Assembly (NCBI RefSeq): GCF_905475395.1
Contig: NC_058339.1
Location: 42,231,172-42,295,171 of the forward strand
Direction of reading: 5' to 3'
From: Chrysoperla carnea
Taxonomy: Eukaryota; Arthropoda; Insecta; Neuroptera; Chrysopidae
DNA length: 64,000 nt
Part shown: positions 11,930-23,273 of the stretch, in pieces
How positions within the stretch are numbered: the stretch's first letter is position 1
How the letters are laid out: each line of letters begins with the position of its first letter
Made by a program: the position numbers and the translations under genes
Notes under the pieces: model-generated
What the model was told of the DNA's origin: nothing
The model's input: the letters and a program-made list of their open reading frames with translations, nothing else
Database searches by the model: none

Positions 11930-12180
11930 ACTATTTTTAGCATGTTTTTATTGACTCGCGTATGTCCAGGTGGAATTTTGTAATTGATTTTAAACTAATT
12001 TATCGATGAGCTAGAGGCTTGAAATTTGGACTATAGCTCAAATGTGGACGGCAATGTATGAAAATGTTAAAGAAGAAAAAAAACAAAAAACAAAAAGGAG
12101 GAGATGAAGATAAGGCTTTCGGTTTCTGACGGTTTCAGAAAGACAAAGATTTCGAGTGGAATTTTTAAATTGATTTTAAA
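11930..12180. repeat. Interspersed repeat fragment
   Basis: Contains GCTAGAGGCTTGAAATTTGG, shared in part with the block at 5217-5645, and a CCAGGTGGAATTTTGTAATT phrase that recurs in altered form toward the right end of the segment. A purine-rich A/G tract sits in the middle. It is non-coding. Confidence 0.35.
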
Positions 12181-12342
12181 AAGCAAAAAAAAAAAAATAA
12201 ATAAATAAATAACAAAACCAAAATTTTTTAAGTGACCATGTTTTTAAACGGATTAAAAAGTATAAAATATTTTATATTTTTGTAGCTTAAAAATCTTTTA
12301 TTTTATAATTTTTGCATTTGTATACATAATCAGTTCGCGTTT

Positions 12343-12410
12343 CTAATATTTCTAAAAGGGGTGCCACAAGGAAGCATATTATTACCTTACCCGTTTCTAA
12401 ATAAATACTC
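12343..12410 (+). pseudogene. Reverse transcriptase fragment (GVPQGSIL motif)
   Basis: In frame from 12343 the sequence reads FLKGVPQGSILLPYPFLNK, with the GVPQGSIL core at 12358-12381. GVPQGSxLGPLLF is the signature of the motif B region in non-LTR reverse transcriptases, where it normally lies just before the YADD catalytic block. Here the G after SIL is L, the following residues are garbled, and stops appear soon after, with no catalytic block downstream. It is a short dead fragment; the strand is that of the parent element. Confidence 0.55.
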
Positions 12411-12430
12411 TTATGGTATTATGATATTAT

Positions 12431-14170
12431 TACTATAATGATGTAAATATAGGTAAAACAGGAATTCGAAAATTTCGGGGAAAATTCATCACAATAATAA
12501 GCATACAGTTTTTGACAAATGCTTTGCAGTAAATGCTTTTTCTTAAACTTAACATTTCACTTCAACTTAACCATATTATTCTGTGTAATATATATCGATC
12601 GAACTGACCTAAACAGTCTATAAAAGGTTCACATTTTTTCTATAAAATTTCTTTTACCCTTTTCTTATACAATAAATAAATACCATTTTGTTTAAAGGTA
12701 TCATACAGAAGATGAAAAAAAAACTGAAGATCCACCATATTGCTATAAAACTAAAACTTAATAGTAAATTAAACAGAACCATACAAAAAAATACCTTCAT
12801 AATATAACAAATACATGAATCAAGTCATATCATACGTGACTTGATTCAACTAATAATGGGTAAAAACTGCTTGTAGGTAATAACTATGATACTGCACTGA
12901 AACTCGATTATGGTACGAAGCGGAATTGCTAGGAAAAACCCAAATATGGATCGAATTTTTCTATATTAAATATTTTCCCTGATGTAATATAAGGTTAAAT
13001 TGATGTCTATTTAAGTACATATATGAGGATGATTATGGATAAAATGAAAGGCGGCAAATATCATCTGTTGTGTGGCGGCGCGACACTAACAACCGTGTAT
13101 ACTTTAACACTTAACTCCATGGTTTTTATGTCTTAATAAATATTGTTTTTTTTTTGTGTTTATCAACAATAATTATTATTAGCTGTTAAACTAAGCATTA
13201 TTTTATACCTTTTTTAGTTGCGACAAACAATCACTGGTTTTACGTGCAGGTTGAACACTATTTTTAAAAATCTCATTACAAAATGTTTTAGAAAAATAGA
13301 AAAATTGATACAAGACTACGAATATTCAATATACTAGTTAAGCCTGCTTTAAGTTTCTATTATAATTTTAACATGCTTTTATTAACTTGGCCTGTTAGTC
13401 TATAATAAACTTGTTCACTTGTTATTCTGCATTTTATTCTTCTTATTCAAAATATTTCTATTTCACAATTTTTCTACTTTGATTTATTTACTTTCAAATA
13501 CTTCACTACTTTAAATAAAATTTCTTTTCCGAACATTTTTTTTGTCGGGTGTTTTCGTTTCTCTATTGAAAAGTTCTTTTAAAACTGCCTGTAGCTTTAA
13601 AATTATCATGAAAAAACTAAAAAAACAAAAGCAGTTTTGTTATAAAACATATATGATATTTCCATTCTTAATTCCAATTACAATAAATTTTACAAATTTA
13701 TTTTAAAATGAGATGAAATGGCACGAGAAAATTGCTTTTCTGGTGCCAGGCAAACATGTTTTCTGAAGTCTAAACGCTACTAACATATCACTATTGTTTA
13801 ACAATTGCAGAATTAGGGTAGTGTGTACCAATACAACCACCATATCATTGATATAATATATTTAGGTTCAGTTTAAAAGTACACTAAATTAACTATACAG
13901 ATAAATAAAGTATAAAAATATTATTATATAAACATGATTTATTGACTTGTAAAAAATATTTTAAATAAACAAAAGATAATAATAATTTTAAATTGTTCAT
14001 ATTTATTATTGTATTTTTATTGTAAAAGACTATAAAGCCAATAGGAACAAAAATAAATAATAATTATATAATCTAAAAAATAAATATTTAATTTTATTCA
14101 TTTCAGGTTATCTACAACAATATTCAGATGGGTGTTTTAATACTACTCTGAGCACTAAAATTGCTTATTT
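12431..14170. other. Gene-free stretch
   Basis: AT-rich; no gene seen. A short phrase near 13360-13385 resembles 11932-11960, so part of it may be decayed repeat. Confidence 0.5.
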
Positions 14171-14350
14171 TTATCCCCCGAACTAAAAAAAAGGGCCGTT
14201 ATAAGTTGGACTACTATGTGTGTGTTTGGTTTCGTTTGATAGGTAAGTTAATGGAGAATGTTCTTAGCTATGTTTCAAGTGCGCCTTTAGGGTTGGGTAT
14301 CCGAAAAATTTGTCGGGGGTTTTTTCATTTTGTAAATTTTACTAGTCTTA
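14171..14350 (+). repeat. Interspersed repeat (family R2)
   Basis: Starts near CCCCCGAACTAAAAAAAAGG, then GTTATAAGTTGGACTACTATGTGTGTG, then an ATGTTCTTAGCTATGTTTCA block, and ends with GGGGGTTTTTTCATTTTGTA. The same order of phrases occurs at 43680-43853, at 59801-60137 and, inverted, at 40600-40945. It is a non-coding family; the open frame across it is accidental. Confidence 0.55.
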
Positions 14351-15661
14351 TTAAGTGCTCCCATATTTGTTGTTTTTTTTTAACAATGATATTTGTGTAT
14401 TTATAAAGCCATCCGATACTTTGTTTTGCTACTCTCATAGTTAGCTCTTCTCCATTTTTCCCCAAGAAAGTAACAGAGGTAAATAAGACCCAAAGGGTAA
14501 TAAATTCCACATTTAAAATTTCGTGGTAAAACAATGTCACCATGCTTCACTCTTTACGCACGGTAATTTTTTTTTCTTGTATTTCAACAATTAATTCGGG
14601 CTGATAGTAAGGAAAATATCACCAATTGTTTTTTCGACTGCTATTCAAAATTTGCTTTATTTATTTCTTTTGGTAATATACCTAAATTTTCTTTAGTTGC
14701 TGTTCGCTTAATTTTGCTAAAAGCAGGCGGCATATACTTAATAAAATTACAGATTTTAAGGATGGCTTTACAAACTAGTTTTATTTTCGTAGAAACATGT
14801 CGTTGAAAATTGTTACTCGTCTATCTTTAAACAATTCCTTAAATAACGCTCATGAAAAATTTTTGGAAAAGGCGAAACTTGTAAAACCAGCCTTTTGGTA
14901 TCTGTAATTTTGTATTGAAGAAATGAGGAAGTTTAGTGCTCTTGGTTTAATATTTTCTAGTAGGATAACAAAAATATTGCCCAAATAAATATTTCAGAGA
15001 TGTATAGTTTTTTTTTTCTTATTTTGTTTTGGTAATATAAATTTGTATATATTATAGAATTAGTGTATGTTGTATATACAAAATAATAACACTCTCAGCA
15101 ACAACCCCTTTTGTAACTTAATATATCTTGTTTTTTTTTTTAGGATAATATCATACAAGGTAAGTCATAGTGTTTATTCATGCTACTGAATTAGTGTATT
15201 TGCTGAAAAATTATGTGACGGTGGTAATTTATATACAACATTAATTTAGGGTTTAATTTTTTTTTAAGTAATTTTTCTCTTTATTACCCTATTTGTTAGT
15301 TTTTTTACTTATTTGCCAAAAAGATCAAATAATGAAAAAATATGTTTATAAAATGGTTATAATAAAATTAGTTAATTTTTGAATATTACACCCAATCGGG
15401 TCCGCGCAAATTGTCTGATTTTTTAAAAAGATATTATTTATTTGAATAATATATAATTCATTTTATTTATAATAATTCAAATCATCCAAAACAAAAGTTA
15501 AAATGATGAGTTTCTTCTGCAGTTAAGGATAATTTAACTTACTAAACGCTTGAACTATGAATTTAGTCATTTTTAAGAAAGTTATTGCGAGAAAAAAAAA
15601 TGTACTCTTTTCGAATGTTTATGACAACCAGGTAGCACAATGTTCAACAATTTTAATAATG
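14351..15661. other. Gene-free stretch
   Basis: No confirmed gene. A minus-strand frame with an ATG at about 14543 is slightly less AT-rich than background but matches nothing I know and lacks clear splice context. Confidence 0.45.
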
Positions 15662-15734
15662 ACACTTCAGGTGGGCTCAAAAATCAACATTTGGATTAAC
15701 GGCCGAACGCGCTATCTAATTGTGCCACGGAGGC
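15662..15734 (-). pseudogene. tRNA-Asn pseudogene
   Basis: On the minus strand the 5' half is nearly that of tRNA-Asn: GCCTCCGTGGC, AGCGCGTTCGGC and a loop that still contains GTT. The 3' half has decayed: the anticodon stem 3' strand, the variable region and the T arm carry several substitutions, the B box reads TTTTTGAGCC instead of GGTTCGAGCC, and the 3' acceptor strand no longer pairs with the 5' strand. The copy is 73 bases long against 74 in the intact genes at 19934-20007 and 45254-45327. It is clearly derived from tRNA-Asn and very unlikely to function. Confidence 0.85.
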
Positions 15735-15861
15735 AGTTGAATAAGGTTCCAAAAGAAATTACTCGAGCTTTTCAAGTTCAAAATTAATATGTTTCATCAT
15801 CAAATTACAATTGGTATTACAGCACAAGAGATGGTATAAGGTCAATCTTCTCCCATCTAAA

Positions 15862-16265
15862 AACCAGATGAGACATGTTTTTAATAAATTTTTACTGATT
15901 TTTAAACACTACTATCATAATTTTTCTATCGAAAGGTGTTCATGGCTATTTTTAATTAAATTATTATTTATTCAATTTTTTCTATTCATTTCAATTGGTT
16001 ATCAGATCGATGTTGATCTGTCCATAACATATGAACAGGCCGACCAATGAAATGTTACTTCGCCGACCAATCGAGGGTTGTATCAGAAGAAAGATAATTT
16101 AATTACGAAAATAAGGTATAGGCTTGCCTGAAAAAACCTTTCATGGAAAAAATTGATTAAAATTAATTTAATTAAAAATAGCCATGCACACTTTTCGATC
16201 GAAGAACTATGATAGGAATGTTTAAAAATCAATAAATCTTCATAAAAAATATGTCTTATCTGGTT
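15862..16265. mobile_element. Fold-back (long inverted repeat) element
   Basis: About 125 bases at 15862-15990 are repeated in inverted, imperfect form at about 16135-16265. Paired landmarks are AACCAGAT/ATCTGGTT at the outer ends, the CATGGCTATTTTTAATTAA block on one arm with its complement on the other, and the TATCGAAAGGTG/CACTTTTCGATC blocks. The central about 140 bases contain GCCGACCAAT twice. It has no coding capacity and I found no clear target duplication. The element begins 128 bases from the tRNA-Asn pseudogene. Confidence 0.8.
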
Positions 16266-17180
16266 ACTTATTGCAAAACATATTTAATATTTAATATAAT
16301 ATTTATAGTTCGCATCGTCACTGGAGCTATGAGATAACTAACCGACTTCTACTACAAAATTATATTTTCTTAAATAATGCAAAATTTGTGGAATTAACGA
16401 AATTGATGTTCCCCAAAACCATAATGAACGACTCATTTAATTACTTGATAATTACAATGTTGGAAATCGTTCAAATAAAGAATTAATTACATATAGACAA
16501 TTTAGTCTCTGTTCTCAGTACGCGATCACTTACTATTTTGCCGAAGATTTAAAAAACAGTATAAACACAAAACTTGCACTTTTAAATTAAAACAAAATCA
16601 ATATTAATCCTGATGAACCTGTTATTATAAACAAAAATTTTTTTTTGTAACTACTTTAACTTAATTAAAAGTATCGATTAATCAATTATTCAGTACCTAA
16701 TAAATTATATGTGAACATTTTGTTTCGCATGGCTCCTTTGTCGGTTGCCAAAATAATTTTTTCCATTTGATATACTTGCAATAATATCTGAGATTTTTAA
16801 GTTTTTTTTATATTATTCTCAAATAAATGATGCATTATTATTTAATTAAACATATGAGTTATTCGTTTGAGTTTAATTATTTATACATCAAAAGCTTTTT
16901 TAGGGTAAAAATAGTATTTCAACCATAAAAATATTATTCGGTTAAAAATCCTTATCTGGAGCCAATATGGATCTGCCATAAAAGGCGTTTTTTACATATT
17001 AATAACTCATTATATATTATTTTCAGTTGAATTTGGTCAATTATCAATTTCAAAATTAATTAAAGAAATTTTAACAATAATTAGTATCAACAGCAACAAA
17101 ATTATGCCGGGTGTATCAACATAAATTGTTTATTTTTGGTATTCGCGCAAAAAAGTAAGCCCATTTATAGTCTTATTATT
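16266..17180. other. Gene-free stretch
   Basis: AT-rich; no gene or recognised repeat seen. Confidence 0.5.
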
Positions 17181-17410
17181 TTAGTGCTACATCCATTAGT
17201 GAGCCTTGACTTACTCCAAAGTTTTCGCCAACTTCTCTCTTTACTGGCACAGTGTTATTTTTCAGGTTGAAGTCTTGTGCTTCTTTATCAACGTGGTTTA
17301 TCCATCGACACTTGGGTCGGCATCTTTTTCTACTTTCGTATTCCCTTGTAATCGTTAACTTTTTCAGCGTGGTCAATTCGCATTATGTGGCTTTCACATT
17401 GGAGTATCGA
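17181..17410 (-). pseudogene. Non-LTR retrotransposon C-terminal remnant
   Basis: The minus strand encodes SHIMRIDHAEKV (about 17363-17395) in one frame and, in the next frame, RKRCRPKCRWINHVDKEAQ (about 17270-17330). In many insect endonuclease-reverse transcriptases the C-terminal region has a W.GH..R.... stretch followed by R+RGRP+.RW.D.V...., the same order and spacing. The frame change between the two parts and the lack of the polymerase motifs show a short dead remnant. The family assignment rests on these two motifs only. Confidence 0.6.
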
Positions 17411-18877
17411 TACTTTTATATAGTCTACACTCAATGGCATTGGCTTCACCGTGAAGACTTATCAGTAGACAGTTCTATCTTTATTTCCAAGTTCAAGATA
17501 TCTAGAGTTCAAGTAGTTGCTTGGTAGCTATAGATCTATTCCTGACGCTGAATGCTGCCACAATTCCATAAAATATTTACATTCCTTCTAAACTCATTTC
17601 TATATTTGCAGCAACTTTTAATTCACAAAATGTATACACGAATCAATACCTAATCATTCGATTTAAAAACAGAAAATTTTTTCAGGAAATCAAATTGATG
17701 CACTGGCTTTTTAAAGTTGAAGGGGTACGATTATGGTGCAACTACTCTCGGCTGTCCCCAAACAAAAAATTGGTCTTGTAAATACCAGTAAATCTGGAAG
17801 CCGTACCTACACAAAAGAAATACCAATGAATAAAAACAATAAAAATGATTCACATATTTAGGTAAAAACAATTTTAATTTACAGTTAAATTTAATTGTTA
17901 TTTTTATATGTTTGATGTGTATCAAATATAAATTAATTATTTTATTATATAAGTAGAGAAATTATATTGGTAGAGAAGTATAATCATAATCATTTAATCG
18001 ATACAATAATAATAATAATACTTTTAAATTGTTTTTGAAACTCTAAAAATGGCCAAAATTATAAAAATCCGGTTTTATTTTTATTTTATTTCTTTTATTT
18101 ATTTATTTTTTATTTTTTTTTGTTATATAAAAGTATATTATTGTTGTATATGTTGTGAGGATTTTATTAGTTGTCTGTGTGTCCCTTTGTCGGATGCATT
18201 TTGATGCCACAGCAACAACACATAGCCCAAAAAATATACTATACATTATATTCGAGAATTGAAAATACAACATCAGCAAATCGATCCAGATTCTTTTTAT
18301 TGTATATTCTTATTTATAGGAAATTAGTAAGGATAGTATTGAGGTTTATTTTTATTTCAAGCAAACGTTTCATTTTAGATACATCGTGGCCGGCGCTTCA
18401 AATAGTCTATGATAATAGACTTTATTCCACTAAGAATAAATCGGTTGGATAAAAGTTTCTAATGATTATTCATGATATGTAGATAACAAAACACAAAATT
18501 ATTTTTTAGAAAGAATAAAGATTAATATTATTTTTTTAAAAATAGTGTCATTAAGATTTTAACAGAACTGAACGGAATGAAGCTGATTATTTTATCACAA
18601 CTGCTATAACTTCAATACACAAAAATGATTATATGACAAGTCGTGATATCATTTAAGACGTCATGATACTCTGCACTGTTTTCGAAATGAATTTGAATTG
18701 GTTTGCAAATGCAAAATAAAAATAGTGTTTTTATTTTTATTTTTAAATAATTCATTTTTGGTGTAAATCAGATGATAATGTAACGTATAAACCTATTTTT
18801 CAAATTTAGGACAAAAGCCTATTATTTGCATATTCTTCTCTTTACACAAGAAACCCTTAAACTATTTTTGACTCAAC
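17411..18877. other. Gene-free stretch
   Basis: No gene seen. The open frame at 18171-18452 has no ATG at its start and no known motif. Part of 17411-17530 may be an extension of the retrotransposon remnant. Confidence 0.5.
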
Positions 18878-18935
18878 TAATTTAAGTCCGGTGCGACGCT
18901 TAAGGTCCACACGAGTAACTTCCCAGCATAATAAT
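18878..18935 (+). repeat. Solo left end of the 6735-type element
   Basis: GTCCACACGAGTAACTTCCCAG here matches GTCCACACGACTAACTTCCCAG at 6724-6745 with a single difference, and the preceding GTCCGGTG resembles GTCGGGTG there. No matching right end is found within the next kilobase. Confidence 0.55.
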
Positions 18936-19925
18936 AAGTTATAAAAAATTTAAAAAAAAGTAAAATTCGACCGAATGTTATGAAATTATTTTCAGATCTT
19001 ATTGCCGATTATACACTTCGATTGGCAGGGATCAAGTGTAGTCTGTAATTGTAGGTCACATAGACGTTTGTAAAAATAATTCGATACAATACGAGAATGG
19101 ATTTAGGAAAAATTGACCCGGAAAAATGTATGTAATACTGGCTCATTTTTGAATGCAAGGGTGAAAAACTTCAGAACCTAACCAACTTCTCTATAGTCGA
19201 CAAACTCAATCCAGGTAACGAGTAATTACAACAATACTCTGGGGCTATAAAATTTTTGGTCTATTTTTGCCAGGTCTAGTCATATAGTGATGTGACAACA
19301 TATATATGAATTCAAATATTAAGACACCTAATTTTTTAAGTGTAACAATAAAGAAATGAAATGTAAAACCGTCCCTGCACACAAGCACTTTAATTCATAT
19401 CGACAGCAAAAAGTAATCTGAAAGAGCTGTCTAATAAAAACAAAGACAATAAATAGCTATCTATATGAAACGACAAATCAATGTTATTCGATTTACTTAT
19501 AACGACGATTATATATACCTGCAAATAACTACTTTTTCTAAACAGTGTGTCAAGTCATTAGTGCCGAATTGATTGTAGTCTAATTGTGGATTACATTTTT
19601 GTGGAGGCCATAACAGAAATGGAAACGATAATACGTTTTATTGCAATCTTATATACAGGTCTTTATATAAATGATGGATGCAAGTTTTTATGCAAGTGAA
19701 TTCGTATCGTTTTTTTTCTTGCACTATAAACAATCTTATTGGTGAAATTTTTATAATATACTTGATTGAAGTATTTTGTTGAAACAATTTAACATTTTAA
19801 AAATAATTTTGGTTTAATTATCATGGAAAAATGATTAATTAAAATTTTCAACACATTTTTGTGCATTGGACAATGCAGTATAATTATAAGTAAGAATTTG
19901 TTATTTAACAAAACAAATTTTGTTG
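18936..19925. other. Gene-free stretch
   Basis: AT-rich, no gene seen; it ends at the tRNA-Asn terminator. Confidence 0.5.
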
Positions 19926-19930
19926 AAAAA
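19926..19930 (-). terminator. Pol III terminator of tRNA-Asn
   Basis: TTTTT on the minus strand, three bases after the tRNA 3' end. Oligo-T is the normal RNA polymerase III stop signal. Confidence 0.8.
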
Positions 19931-19933
19931 CAT

Positions 19934-19950
19934 CGCCCCCGGGTGGGCTC

Positions 19951-19987
<37 letters not shown>

Positions 19988-20007
19988 GCCGATTGCGCCA
20001 CGGAGGC
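19934..20007 (-). tRNA. tRNA-Asn: tRNA-Asn (GTT)
   Basis: This is a complete 74-base tRNA carrying asparagine for AAC/AAU codons. The acceptor stem pairs GCCTCCG with CGGGGGC (one T-G pair), the D arm, the anticodon arm with GTT (19971-19973 on the plus strand reads AAC) and the T arm are all intact, and the A and B box promoters are consensus. The discriminator base is G at 19934, CCA is not encoded and there is no intron. It differs from the copy at 45254-45327 at one D-loop base (C here, T there). A T5 run just downstream on the minus strand serves as terminator. High confidence. Confidence 0.97.
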
Positions 20008-22163
20008 CATATGCATCGAAGGAAATTTAGGATTCAGAAATAACTGCTGCCAACTTCATCTTAATTTTTAATCTATTTTTATGATAGTTGTACTTATGAT
20101 GAATAATATACCATAAATTATTTTATATATATAACATTGAAATATTTTATATTTAGCTTATTTACTATTTTTGGGATGGCTAAATTTCTTAGTCCGCCAT
20201 TAGTTATGCTTATAAATATGAAGTGAATGTAATAAATATAAAATAAATTTTAAAAAAACTTCAATTTGAAAATTTTTAAATGGAATAAAATAAATTCAAG
20301 TTGTTCGACTAAAGACAATTGTTGTTGTATATCGAACTAGATTGCAACCGAACAAACATCCAATGTAGAAAATAGATACATGTATAAATATTATTAGATC
20401 AATAGAACAATCACTATTGTCTATTGACAATAATTGTCGAGTCATTCAGATTCAACTAACTATTACAACAAAAAACAACAAAAATTTTTGTATATAAGAA
20501 AAAAGTTGTCTAGGTACATCCTCCGTAAATTTTGTAAAAAATTACAACCATACTTAATTGGGTGTTACATGATATTTAAATTAAATATTTAGACCACTAG
20601 CTTGGAAATGCGACGCTTCAAAGTTTTCTATTTTCAGTTCAAAAAAGTGCTTTTTTCCCGATATTCTCTCGAAATTTCTGAATAACTTCTATTCCAATTA
20701 ATATTTAAAAAAAAAATCTTTCGAGGGGTTAATTTTAAAAAATAATTCTATCCGTTTTCACACTTTAAAAAAAAAATTATTGCTTAACATGATTGATTAC
20801 AAACGATTTTCGGATTCGGCAGAAAAAAATATGCCAAAAAACATAGGTCTTAGTGGAACTCAATCGGCCACAAAAATCGTCTCAGCGACCGGAGTAGTAG
20901 ACAACTGACGTTTTTTAGAGATTAAGCCTGTTTATAACTGCCATATTGACTGTACGGCGTCCTTTTAGTAATATTTAGAATATGACCACAGACCATTTCA
21001 TTTAACAAATTCAAGAAATTTTTTAAAATTATTAATTTTCAGTAAATCTAATACTTTCATTAAAAATATTCAAGTTTTGTTGACTGTGATTATTAAAACG
21101 TACTAAAATAATTAAAAAGTACAAAATAAAAACTTTTGTACATAAAATGGAACCGAATTTAAAAAAATTCTAAAAAATTATTTTTAAATGAATACTTGGC
21201 ATCAATATTTTTCTTGTGAGTAGTTACGTTTTTGAATATACACCAACCATGTCCTCAACTAGAAATTGATTCATTTTTGTCGACTTCAATTCTTAATTGT
21301 CTACATGAAAAATATTCCATTCTTTGTATTCCTATGAAAATTATTTATTAAATTTTTGTGCATTTTTTGAAGCAGTTTCTATTATTATTTCATTATGTAT
21401 CTTATTTCACTATTTGCTATGTATAAAATAATAAAACTTTTAATATTATGTTTGCAATAAAATACTTGGATTTCTTAAACGAAAATTATCGACATTAGTC
21501 AAACGGACGGTTGACCATCACAACCTTCCCATATAATATTAAATAAACATTTGTTTTCTCTTAAAAAGATATATAAAGTTAGTTTTGTTTAGTAACTGAA
21601 TGTATAATTCAATTGAAACGTCTTCCAGTGATATCTGCGACCACCTTCTTACAGTCCTTCTGTTTCTTTCAATATATAAATTATGTAAAAGATTGTTAGT
21701 TGTTACATATATATTTTACTTTTATATCATTGGAACAGTTCCGTGTTTAAATAGAACAGTTTAAAAAAAATTTGAAATGAAAATCCTCCGTATACAGTAT
21801 AGAATATCATAATAAATACATGTATATTGTGGTTTAGCAGTTTGAATTGATTATATTCCTCAATCGCATCTATATTGACTTTAAACCTCTACAATATTTG
21901 CTCGCTAAAATCAATTTGGTACATAATTTTATTTTTAATTTTCGAATATTAAACATTTAGACTTTAATCATTATTGATGGCACCTCACAGGCACTGTATT
22001 GTATTACGTAAGCAATATATTAGTTCATTTTTAAAATGTATATAAAATACACATGCAACCAATATTTCCCAATGATAAGTACTTTATTTTCATCATTAAG
22101 CCCTCCTATTATGAATGGAATAGCATTTCATTCAAATAATTATCTCGATGGGATATCCAGTAA
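20008..22163. other. Gene-free stretch
   Basis: More than 2 kb with no gene, RNA or recognised repeat. The block 20610-20930 is slightly less AT-rich but has no frame or motif I can name. Confidence 0.5.
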
Positions 22164-22581
22164 GCTTAGACCATTAAAACATAGACTGACCATCGCCTAT
22201 CTTTCCGTAGAGTGAGAGGTGTGTCAACATCTGAGGTAATTGCTTGGATTAGCTAGGGACATTTATCCAAAAATATACATTGGAAATGGGAACATTTATT
22301 AAAAAAAACATACATTGAATGTCTTATTTCCATATCACAAAATGTTTGACATAAAACATCGTGACTTCACTGAATTTTTCGCTTTTTGACTTAAAAAAAT
22401 ACTGATCACGTATCAATAAACATTTTTTCTTACGAAACTACAATGGCATGTATGACAATAACACTTTGTTTTAATATTTCAACACCGCTGTCATGATAAA
22501 ATTGACCCAAGCAATTACCTAAGATGTTGGCAATCTTAAAAAAGTTTGGACGGACAGTCTATGTAACTTAATGGTCCAAGC
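22164..22581. mobile_element. MITE with long imperfect terminal inverted repeats (family R6)
   Basis: The outer ends GCTTAGACCATTAA (22164) and TTAATGGTCCAAGC (ending 22581) are inverted copies with one mismatch, followed by ACATAGACTG and its complement. A second, stronger inverted pair lies inside: 22222-22247 against 22507-22532 match at 24 of 26 positions and include GGTAATTGCTTGG. It is about 420 bp, with no open frame, so it is non-autonomous. A colinear partial relative lies at 9627-9856. Confidence 0.75.
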
Positions 22582-22902
22582 CAGTAACTCATTCTAAGAA
22601 TCTAATTTTTACAGTACATTTATAATGATTTGAGCTTCTGTTGGGCTTAAGACCTGTTAAGTTTCTTTAATTGCGTTCTTCACAGCCTTATTTGGCTCTT
22701 CATGATCAACAAAACATTTGAATTTGACTTACAACGAATAATAGTCCGAGGGCATTAGTTTTGAATGTTGCGCTTATATTATTTTGATTAATGCAGTTTT
22801 TATGGTATAAGTATTGAGGGATATTTCAATACTTTCAATAACATTGTTCGATAAATTCCAAATTTTATGTTTCCTCCAATATAGTAAGACTCAAATATTC
22901 TC

Positions 22903-22905
<3 letters not shown>

Positions 22906-22945
<40 letters not shown>
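22906..22945. repeat. (TA)n microsatellite
   Basis: Forty bases of uninterrupted AT alternation. Open frames with IYIY runs across it are artefacts of the repeat. Confidence 0.95.
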
Positions 22946-22947
<2 letters not shown>

Positions 22948-22970
22948 CGCAATTAATAAATTGGGAATTT

Positions 22971-22974
<4 letters not shown>

Positions 22975-23026
<52 letters not shown>
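22975..23026. repeat. (TA)n microsatellite
   Basis: Fifty-two bases of AT alternation, 29 bases after the preceding tract. Self-complementary and able to extrude as a hairpin. Confidence 0.95.
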
Positions 23027-23031
<5 letters not shown>

Positions 23032-23251
23032 CCTCTATGCTCCTTTTTTTATTCTCAATGAACATTTGAAGAAATTTTCGGTATATCACTAAATTAATAG
23101 ACATTTTTAGAAATTTTGTACATTGCAGTTGTTAGCACAATAGTTCAATTTTCTTTCAAAGAAGGCAAAAATATCAAAAAATGTTGCGTTGTAAATAATT
23201 GGCAATTAGAAGAATACAGGGCGAGTTATATAAAATATATCATAGTATTGC

Positions 23252-23273
23252 AAAAAAAAAAAAAAAAAAAAAA
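23252..23273 (+). repeat. Poly(A) run
   Basis: Twenty-two A in a row, possibly the tail of a plus-strand retroposed sequence, although no gene-like body is seen upstream. Confidence 0.85.

Noticed and set aside
14325-14543. Minus-strand ATG frame with somewhat normal amino-acid use
   Set aside because: No homology that I recognise, no splice context, and it runs into an R2 repeat copy.
15557-15787. Plus-strand frame of 76 codons
   Set aside because: It covers the tRNA-Asn pseudogene on the other strand; the frame is accidental.
17252-17527. Plus-strand frame of 91 codons
   Set aside because: Antisense of the retrotransposon C-terminal relic, which explains the openness.
22814-23104. Frames on both strands with long IYIYIY runs
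   Set aside because: Translation of (TA)n microsatellites, open on both strands for that reason.
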